A stretch of DNA of 27,224 nt from Plakobranchus ocellatus. Taxonomy: Eukaryota; Mollusca; Gastropoda; Plakobranchidae. Below the pieces are notes generated by a model, which was not told the origin of the DNA, did not search any database, and saw only the letters and a program-made list of their open reading frames with translations. Location of the stretch: contig BLXT01005153.1 in assembly GCA_019648995.1 (NCBI GenBank), positions 1,099,636-1,126,859 of the forward strand, read 5' to 3'. A program made the position numbers and the translations under genes. The stretch's first letter is position 1; each line of letters starts with the position of its first letter. Shown in pieces: positions 23,901-27,224 of this stretch.

Positions 23901-25474
23901 ATAATGATATCAATACACATGCTTAAGAGGATAATTCTTAATTTGATATAATCGTGATAATGGCCATTTATTTCAATTTAACAAATTTCCAAAATTGACA
24001 ATAAGAAGGGCTTCAATTGCTGATGGGTAAAAGAAGCGTTGAAACCTAACGCAAGCAATAATGTTATATTATTTTAATTCTGTTTATTTCCTGAAAAAAA
24101 CCTTGGGGGGAACTATTCGATTTGTCAATACTGTTGGCATTTTTTTAACTGTCAACACTAACTTGATTTGGTGATTGTTGTCGGAAAATACTTGGGTGTG
24201 CAGGAAAACAATAATTTCGAGGAAAAACTTCCTATTATTCACGCCCGTGTCAGGAGCTCTTACTCCGAATCATATTTACAATTTCTACAATTGCAGAGGA
24301 AAAGATAGGTGTACCCAAGTTAGCGTCACTTTACTAGGTAAACATAACTTTTCAATCTTACCCATTCGGTGTCTGTGTCACTTCTGTCCAGGTCATCGTC
24401 CCCGCCAGCTCCGCCAACACTCCTATCTAACGCATCATTGATAAACCTTACTATGTCACTGTGGTCGTCGAGATCATCCTGCTTCATCCTCGTGCCGCTC
24501 GACATGCCCCAGCGGCTCGGGGAACTATCGCTCCCGTCTCTGCTCTCCTCTTCATCCTGCGTGTAAGCACCATTTCCAAAGAACGGGTTTGACATGTCAA
24601 AAAACGATGAAGGAAGCTGCGGCGAAGACAGGGAGGGGGCTGCAGGTGAGCATTGCACAGCGGTTGATATCGGCGACGACAACGGGGATGGAACTGGAGA
24701 ATTGGCCGTTTTCTGGATAAGATTTGAGATGGTATAAGGTGGGCTAGATGCAGTGGAGACAATGGCTGAATACCTTCGTGTGGTCGAGAAAATGGTTTCT
24801 TGTGAACTGCTGGCTTCAGTTGAGGAAAGGCGACATCCCAGTGATTTTGCCAAAGCAGCCTCGAGAGTTTTACGGGCACCTCTGGTGAGTGGCCCCGCGG
24901 GAAGCTGTCGACTATTTGGGGATATATTCTCAATTGATGGTTCAACATCAGATCTAGCCGCGCATGTGTCATTATTCTGAAGGTCTCCAAAGAAGCTTTG
25001 TGTGCTATATCCATAGTTTTTAGTATGATCAGATGGTAGGGATAATTTGCCAATGTCACATCCACTACGGTCACAAGCTGCACGAGCACTGTTTGCTAAT
25101 TCTTGAAGTTTGCAAATCCCCTCATATTTGCCTAAATCTTTGATGTCTGCATGCTTAAAATAGTCTTGCTTCTGCTCGGTGTCTTCTTCATTAGTTTTAT
25201 CGTCAGGAATACAATCTTCTCCCGTAGAAATGCATCGCGATTGTCCACAAATATTCTCTTCACTAGTTTTGTCTTGTGAGAAGCATATATCGACGCCATT
25301 ACTCCCTAAAATGCTTTGCTCTTCAACATGGGACGAAAGCAATGTTTTATTGCCTGCTACTTGCTCACGGGTTTCCATGTTTTCTCGGGCTGGAGTGTAA
25401 CTCAAAAGGAGTGAAATCAAAAGATCCCGAGCCTGGCTAGAGCACTGATTGACATTCAAACAGAGGTTACACAT
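5981..25474 (-). CDS. SOHLH2: SOHLH-family bHLH transcription factor, 13 coding exons (whole gene)
   Basis: Predicted nuclear transcription factor of 1048 residues. The bHLH (about 614-661) contains LRKLLPYVRGRKTD and MASILEMTVDYLK, which closely match vertebrate SOHLH1/SOHLH2 as I recall them; those proteins drive early germ-cell differentiation. Residues 408-525 resemble the N-terminal region of SOHLH2, so this looks like a SOHLH2-type or unduplicated ancestral SOHLH gene. Order: polar Ser/Pro-rich N-terminus (1-371), receiver-like domain, linker (526-613), bHLH, then an Asn/Ser-rich tail with a Tyr cluster and terminal polyGln. All twelve introns are GT-AG and every junction keeps frame. 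The start at 25474 follows an in-frame TAA at 25492-25490. M33 has a better Kozak context (AACATGG), and M373 in exon 2 could serve a shorter isoform. At 1048 residues it is more than twice the vertebrate length (about 330-425, from memory). The bHLH family call is firm; exon 1 membership and exact start are less so. Confidence -1.
6475..7322 (-). other. Intron 12
   Basis: AT-rich, ends in a T tract before exon 13. Nothing else recognised. Confidence -1.
7323..7460 (-). CDS. SOHLH2: SOHLH-like exon 12 (840-884)
   Basis: Acceptor CCTTTTTAG and donor AAAG|GTAATT; phase 1 in and out. It encodes LPLNANLISSTPKRPH followed by a hydrophobic stretch (TPVVYLPSGAIAPL) and Lys-rich ends. No domain is recognised. 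Frame agreement on both sides and conventional splice sites support it. Confidence -1.
7461..7845 (-). other. Intron 11
   Basis: Short intron; the open frame of exon 11 runs about 100 bases into it before stopping. No element recognised. Confidence -1.
7846..8207 (-). CDS. SOHLH2: SOHLH-like exon 11: Asn/Ser-rich low-complexity region (719-838)
   Basis: Acceptor GATCCTCAG and donor CGAG|GTAAAC; phase 2 in, phase 1 out. The 120 codons are rich in Asn, Ser and Lys (NNDNNINTNISNSS near the start, SFPKRGK region at the end) and read as disordered. No domain is recognised. The open frame continues past the donor into the intron, so the end is set by the GT site and the phase match to exon 12. Confidence -1.
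8208..9029 (-). other. Intron 10
   Basis: Holds the decayed SINE copy C and otherwise AT-rich unique sequence. Confidence -1.
8549..8640 (-). repeat. SINE copy C (decayed) in intron 10
   Basis: The minus strand reads GACCTGAGATCACCT followed by a run of A, the same body-to-tail junction as the other copies. The upstream tRNA-like part is only weakly recognisable (GCCACAGATTTGAGGCGCC region). Confidence -1.
9030..9169 (-). CDS. SOHLH2: SOHLH-like exon 10: region after the bHLH (672-717)
   Basis: Acceptor TTCCCCCAG and donor AAAAG|GTGAAT; phase 0 in, phase 2 out. It encodes VIEMLSPDLPTLDG followed by a Lys/Val-rich stretch (GKSKVKVVDTISKPFVITGK), possibly basic enough for nuclear import. No known domain. 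Confidence -1.
9170..10316 (-). other. Intron 9
   Basis: AT-rich unique sequence; a small perfect palindrome (ATATGTG-AA-CACATAT) occurs near 9335. No gene or named repeat seen. Confidence -1.
10317..10464 (-). CDS. SOHLH2: SOHLH-like exon 9: helix-loop-helix (623-671)
   Basis: Acceptor AACCTGTAG and donor CAGG|GTAAAT; phase 2 in, phase 0 out. Helix 1 is about 623-639 (VRIKDSCDQLRKLLPYV), the loop is RGRKT, and helix 2 is about 645-661 (DMASILEMTVDYLKIVN). The loop GRKTD and the DMASILEMTV start of helix 2 are the diagnostic SOHLH1/SOHLH2 features (GRKND and DMASVLEMSV in the human proteins, from memory). This HLH mediates dimerisation. It is the best-supported exon in the window. Confidence -1.
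10465..10858 (-). other. Intron 8 (splits the bHLH basic region)
   Basis: 394 bases in phase 2, interrupting codon 622 at the basic-region/helix 1 border. It starts with the weak donor GTTTGT. No repeat recognised. Confidence -1.
10859..10933 (-). CDS. SOHLH2: SOHLH-like exon 8: basic, DNA-contacting region of the bHLH (598-621)
   Basis: A 75-base exon with acceptor ATATTTCAG and a weak donor GAG|GTTTGT; phase 2 in and out. It ends HANKEKQR, with R622 completed across the intron. The resulting HANKEKQRR places His, Glu and two Arg at the spacing of bHLH positions 5, 9, 12 and 13, as in MYC/USF-type E-box binders; human SOHLH2 has the same spacing as I recall it. Intron 8 splits the basic region just before helix 1. 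This exon is too short to show up as an isolated open frame and was found by phase extension from exon 9. Confidence -1.
11108..11330. repeat. Compound GATA/GGTA tetranucleotide microsatellite in intron 7
   Basis: Blocks of GATA units flank a block of eight GGTA units, with degenerate copies at both ends. In the transcript this is UAUC/UACC, 175-400 bases upstream of the exon 8 acceptor. The long Ile/Tyr/Leu-repeat open frame over it is an artefact. Confidence -1.
11646..11955. repeat. Long imperfect (GA)n block with G run and gap, intron 7
   Basis: About 310 bases of nearly pure purine, mostly (GA)n, with what look like repeated longer units: GA tract followed by AAAAGAGAAAGAAAGGGAAAG-type sequence ending near AACA(C)AGAG. 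A G run and a 2-base N gap lie at 11886-11900. In the transcript it is a CU-rich tract about 0.7-1.0 kb before exon 8. Confidence -1.
11899..11900. other. Assembly gap (2 N)
   Basis: Two Ns after a G run and before (GA)n; unresolved low-complexity sequence. Confidence -1.
12404..12779 (+). repeat. Three spaced copies of a 17-base motif in intron 7
   Basis: GGTAACTGATGGGACAA (12404-12420), GGTAAATGATGGGACAG (12578-12594) and AGTAACTTATGGGGCAA (12763-12779) are spaced 174 and 185 bases apart. This could be a highly diverged ~180-bp tandem repeat, although the sequence between the motifs does not visibly align. Confidence -1.
13118..13231 (-). CDS. SOHLH2: SOHLH-like exon 7: linker before the bHLH (560-596)
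   Basis: Acceptor ATTCTTTAG and donor AAAAG|GTAACT; phase 2 in and out (114 bases, frame-neutral). It encodes a polar linker containing SMDFGDLALPALKASPRIE, whose acidic-hydrophobic DFGDLALPAL part could be a short interaction motif (inference). No domain is recognised. Confidence -1.
13232..14369 (-). other. Intron 6
   Basis: AT-rich. A stretch near 13441-13480 (minus: AGGCTGTGAGATCATCAACC, then A-rich) may be a very decayed SINE body. A 7-bp-stem hairpin lies at 14002-14026. No gene seen. Confidence -1.
14370..14439 (-). CDS. SOHLH2: SOHLH-like exon 6: Ser-rich linker (537-558)
   Basis: Acceptor ATGTTTTAG and a near-consensus donor AAAAG|GTATGT; phase 1 in, phase 2 out. It encodes a Ser/acidic linker (SDSSFSRDLNTPESSLSLE) with no known domain. 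It is called from strong splice sites and exact phase agreement on both sides; the sequence alone would not be recognised. Confidence -1.
15345..15347. other. Assembly gap (3 N)
   Basis: Three Ns within a C run in intron 5. Confidence -1.
15553..15690 (-). repeat. Probable decayed SINE (copy D) in intron 5
   Basis: The minus strand has a degenerate B box (TTTCGAGTTTAACC), then a body with GGCTTTAGGAAAGCC and GATGTTGATT, then a long A run. The order matches the better SINE copies, but similarity is weak outside these points. Confidence -1.
16036..16097 (+). other. G-rich tract with quadruplex potential, intron 5
   Basis: Multiple G runs of three to five, especially GGGTGTGGGGAGG followed by TGGGGGAGGGG at about 16071-16094, satisfy the four-run quadruplex pattern on the plus strand (template side of the transcribed strand's complement). 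It lies about 100 bases downstream of the exon 5 donor in transcript order. Confidence -1.
16200..16310 (-). CDS. SOHLH2: SOHLH-like exon 5: last strand/helix of receiver-like domain (500-535)
   Basis: Acceptor TTCTTCTAG and a weaker donor GCGG|GTCAGT; phase 1 in and out. It encodes DLLLRLFDDVFLEPLPVATI. DDVFLEPL aligns with the receiver fifth strand (DDYLxKPF), with Glu512 in place of the conserved Lys and Pro513 kept. Human SOHLH2, from memory, has a similar stretch ending EPL. The rest (IRQKYSQLHRNKGADTA) is a basic helix and linker. Confidence -1.
16568..16573. other. Assembly gap (6 N)
   Basis: Six Ns within a C run at about 16554-16576 in intron 4. Confidence -1.
16591..16612. repeat. 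(TCC)n microsatellite
   Basis: About seven CTC/TCC units in intron 4, close to the C-run gap. Confidence -1.
16953..17014 (-). CDS. SOHLH2: SOHLH-like exon 4: small exon of receiver-like domain (479-498)
   Basis: A 62-base exon with acceptor TCTCAACAG and donor G|GTAAGA; phase 2 in, phase 1 out. It encodes YSSGKSKTARIIAIANKNLL, whose RIIAIAN stretch is the predicted fourth strand of the receiver-like fold. The only frame that stays open is the one required by exons 3 and 5. Confidence -1.
17015..19083 (-). other. Intron 3
   Basis: Contains LINE copy 1 and an unrecognised 114-codon plus-strand open frame at 18693-19037. A decoy exon-like segment at 17698-17787 was examined and rejected. Confidence -1.
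18352..18620 (+). mobile_element. LINE 3' end, 5'-truncated (copy 1) in intron 3
   Basis: The plus strand encodes IGKIKGKRSR, then, with frame changes, a Trp-Arg-Ser...Val-Asn-Val stretch ending at GGGGCACCTAA. This is the C-terminal tail of non-LTR retrotransposon ORF2 proteins (patterns such as GKRSRGRQR and WRxMIANV...RGT-stop). One base is missing in the RGRQR region, and about 50 bases appear inserted at about 18472-18520 relative to copy 2. It is dead and carries no reverse transcriptase core. Confidence -1.
19084..19223 (-). CDS. SOHLH2: SOHLH-like exon 3: core of receiver-like domain (432-477)
   Basis: Excellent acceptor (a long T-rich tract ending TTTCCACAG) and donor CAG|GTGAAT; phase 0 in, phase 2 out. 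It encodes the predicted second strand (TASIRTASL), a helix (AESVELCN) and the third strand DLIWVKVSIP. That strand matches the receiver pattern DLILLDIxMP position by position, with Lys461 where the phosphorylated Asp would be. Human SOHLH2, from memory, also has Lys here (NMVLLKVPSS). This exon has no useful ATG on the minus strand and was found only from its splice sites and phase. Confidence -1.
19224..20372 (-). other. Intron 2
   Basis: AT-rich unique sequence. An exon-like acceptor near 19844 is out of phase. No gene or repeat recognised. Confidence -1.
20373..20552 (-). CDS. SOHLH2: SOHLH-like exon 2: linker and first strand/helix of receiver-like domain (372-431)
   Basis: The acceptor TATATCAG precedes GTGATGG and the donor is GAG|GTAGGC; both ends are phase 0. 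The first part (about 374-404) is Pro/Thr-rich (SSPQTPVTEMPVLKTP). The end carries CLLITEEKDDLR, which aligns without gaps to the first strand and acidic pair of response-regulator receivers (pattern like ILVVEDDPDLR). M373 has G at -3 and +4 and could be an alternative start giving a 676-residue protein closer to the vertebrate layout. Confidence -1.
20990..21078 (-). repeat. SINE copy E in intron 1
   Basis: The minus strand has a perfect B box GGTTCGAGTCC (21044-21034) preceded by CTGCACGAACCCTTCTGTAG, matching the head of copy B (CTGCAGGGACCCTTCTGTCG). It is followed by a decayed body (GTCTCAAAGATTGAGATAATC). The A-box side is poorly kept. Confidence -1.
22227..22445 (+). mobile_element. 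LINE 3' end, 5'-truncated (copy 2) in intron 1
   Basis: The plus strand encodes NRGRQRITFIGSLNS and LTENR in one frame, then WRHMIANVYFRRGT-stop in another after one frameshift. It aligns with copy 1 over most of its length, including TAGACAGAG, the GATGGAGG/GGTGGAGG segment and the GGGGCACCTAA stop. The family is a non-LTR retrotransposon; the clade cannot be fixed from the tail alone. Confidence -1.
24362..25474 (-). CDS. SOHLH2: SOHLH-like exon 1: long polar N-terminal region (residues 1-371)
   Basis: A 371-codon open frame ending at GAATGG|GTAAGA, a strong donor, phase 0. Residues 1-32 include a short hydrophobic helix-like stretch (ARDLLISLLLSY). Residues 56-100 are acidic and contain a small internal repeat (DKTSEEN / DKTNEED). 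Residues 196-215 (TRGARKTLEAALAKSLG) could form a helix. Residues 240-300 are rich in Ser and Pro, and 306-370 are acidic (DEEE, DDLDD, GGDDDLD). No known domain is recognised; it reads as disordered, with a possible acidic activation region. Vertebrate SOHLH2 starts close to its receiver-like region and lacks such an extension (from memory). The open frame, strong donor and phase agreement with exon 2 support it as coding. It could also belong to an isoform-specific promoter or to an upstream gene. Confidence -1.
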
Positions 25475-25594
25475 TAACACGGAAACCTTTTAGCTTCATA
25501 GCAGGCAGCCTTTCAGGTCACGGTAAGTTTTTGACACGAGACGGAGACTTGTAACCATAGGCGAAACACGAAACAGAATTTGTTAAATCTTAAC

Positions 25595-25600
25595 TTTATA
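25595..25600 (-). promoter_or_regulatory. Possible TATA box (TATAAA) upstream of exon 1
   Basis: TATAAAG on the minus strand lies about 121 bases before the proposed ATG, which would put transcription start near 25570 with a short 5' UTR. In AT-rich DNA this motif is common by chance and no initiator is evident, so this is only a candidate. A further upstream non-coding exon is not excluded. Confidence -1.
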
Positions 25601-26228
25601 AGTGTAAATGGACAAAATCTATGTCTAGGACACCCACTGAATTCTATTCACATATAAATACAAAAACTTTCTTAACAGTGGTTTTCGCTCTAATTATTTC
25701 TTCTTACACCTTCTATTAAGAAAATAAATGATATTCAGTGTATGAAAATGAGACAACAAAAGCATCTTGTGTGTTTCACATTAAAAATGATATGGAGGCA
25801 AATCACTATGAGCGAAACTGCACTAAACTCATAGGGCACATCAAATAAAATTTAATAGATCGAAGAATGTTTTATTCTTTAGTTCTGTGTACTTAAAAAA
25901 AAATCTCTAACAACCTAAGAGCACAAGCGAGTAAAGTTAGTATTACTATTAAAATACATATTGTTATCGATGCTGGCTAACTTTTGGGGATCTATCAATC
26001 ACCAAAGTGATTTTATAATTTTCTATTTGGCAAAGAAAGCTATATTGGTCTTTCTTTCGTTCGAAATCTGAGTTTCAGAAGAATAGAGCTTATCGTTTTA
26101 TACCAAATTAACTGTCCTGCGATCTAAAAATAGCAATTAATTGAGACAGATAGAGAGAGACTTTTTTTTTTTAATCAAAAGAGGGAATTAGTCTCACTGC
26201 GTTCCGAAACAAATAAAAACAATTTTTT

Positions 26229-26374
26229 TTTTTTTGCTTCTTTGTGCATAGCCCGTCCACAACTAAATGATGTCAGGCCGGCGCGTCGGTCGCGGGCTTG
26301 GATTTGAACCCTAAACAGGTGGTACTCTGCAGACATCAGGGCACGTTCGCTATCCATTGTGTCACAAATGCTCC
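26229..26374 (-). mobile_element. tRNA-derived SINE (copy F) upstream of the gene
   Basis: The minus strand begins GGAGCATTTGTGACACAATG, a recognisable tRNA 5' end with A box (TGACACAATGGATAGCG), resembling tRNA-Arg. The B box GGTTCAAATCC (26310-26300) follows, then a body with GTTGTGGACGGGCTATGCAC and an A run. This copy shows the tRNA origin of the family most clearly. No clear target-site duplication was found. Confidence -1.
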
Positions 26375-27224
26375 TATAAATAGGACCTAACTTTTGCTCT
26401 CTTCGACAAGCACAAAGTATGATTTAACTGACAATGGCTCACTTTTTTTTTTTTAAGCAAAAGTATTCAAGAACCAGTTATAGCGATAAACGTAAGTGGA
26501 TTTGATAACTTCGTGATTAATCACTGTGAGACCATCTGAGGAAGAAAGCTATAAATGAAAAGCGATAGGTAGAGTAATTGATTGCTGGTCAGACAGAAAT
26601 GAAATAAAAAATGCGACAAATAAGACGAAAGTAAAGACGCGTATCATGATCAACTGCGGCATTGAGTTTCGAATACCAAATTGACCTCCAATTGCACTCC
26701 TCAGTCATAGATACGCCTATGTCAAGAGATGGTCAGGATTAGTCTTTTTTTTCTTTTTAACAATAGTTTTTACAGCATTACAATGTGTGACGACTCAAAA
26801 GAAAATAAAACCACTCTAATTTCTTTTGTCCTTTCCTTCCCTTTATGGAAAAAATAAAATTACCTCAGATATGAAAAGTCCATCATCGTGTGGCACCTGT
26901 GTTTTTACGCGTTTGCAATCTAATTATACTGGCAGATTAGTCAGTGAGTTTATTTTACCATGCGAGAACTAATGATAATTGCTATGTTTAATTGTACAAT
27001 GTTGTTCATATGTTCGCGTCAGCTCAATTGTATTTCTGCCTTCATTTTATATAAAAGACAATTTTTCACAAAATTTGAATTTGATGTTAATTATTATAAG
27101 CTGGTCTAAATTCTTTCACGAGATCGCCCTATGAAACGTTTGCTTAAAACAAAGAGGCAAGATTATAGCAAATATTAAACGTATAGGGAAGAGGTGGGAC
27201 TTGGAAAAGGGGGGGGGGGGGGGG

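Larger units (their letters stand above)
20553..24361 (-). other. Intron 1
   Basis: The largest intron (3.8 kb). Contains SINE copy E, LINE copy 2, and unrecognised open frames at 21284-21535 (minus) and 21776-21976 (plus). A further small phase 0/0 exon cannot be excluded, although I found no convincing one. Confidence -1.
25493..27224. other. Upstream flank of the gene
   Basis: AT-rich, with SINE copy F at 26229-26374 and a possible TATA box at 25595. No other gene recognised. It ends in a G run from 27209 to the window edge. Confidence -1.

Noticed and set aside
24484-25089. 201-codon minus-strand frame overlapping exon 1
   Set aside because: Alternate frame of exon 1; the exon 1 frame is longer, ends at a consensus donor and keeps phase with exon 2.
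1-27224. CRISPR arrays, operons, LTR retroelements
   Set aside because: No regularly spaced identical repeats, no prokaryote-like gene packing, and no long terminal repeats or capsid/polymerase reading frames seen.

Overview
This is an AT-rich, intron-rich animal nuclear sequence, probably from a marine invertebrate. An echinoderm or another invertebrate deuterostome is my guess, with low confidence. Grounds are GT-AG introns of 0.4-3.8 kb, tRNA-derived SINEs, LINE 3' ends, long (GA)n and GATA/GGTA microsatellites, and a germline-type bHLH gene. I see no prokaryotic, viral or LTR-element content. Three tiny N gaps, and the window's right end, lie in G/C homopolymer runs.

One protein-coding gene dominates. 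It lies on the minus strand and spans about 25474 down to 5981 in thirteen coding exons. I assembled the exons by hand from acceptor and donor sites. Every junction keeps frame (intron phases 0,0,2,1,1,2,2,2,0,2,1,1), and the 3147 coding nucleotides give 1048 residues plus a stop. The product is a SOHLH-family (spermatogenesis- and oogenesis-specific) bHLH transcription factor. It has a long polar N-terminal exon (residues 1-371), a domain spread over exons 2-5 (about 408-525) that reads like a degenerate response-regulator receiver, a linker, a bHLH (about 614-661) and a low-complexity tail ending in polyglutamine. A poly(A) signal follows 27 bases after the stop.

Bases 1-5940 lie beyond the gene's 3' end. 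They hold microsatellites, two SINE copies and a 24-bp-arm inverted repeat just past the poly(A) site, but no recognisable gene. The introns hold the other repeats: SINE copies in introns 1, 5 and 10, LINE 3' ends in introns 1 and 3, and a large (GA)n block plus a GATA/GGTA block in intron 7. The ~1.7 kb upstream of the first coding exon holds another SINE, a possible TATA box and no recognised gene.

The main points for a second look are the predicted pseudo-receiver domain in a metazoan bHLH factor, and the 75-base exon carrying the DNA-binding basic region. That exon is frame-neutral, has a weak donor and follows a long CU-rich tract, so skipping it would yield an HLH protein without its DNA-contacting residues.
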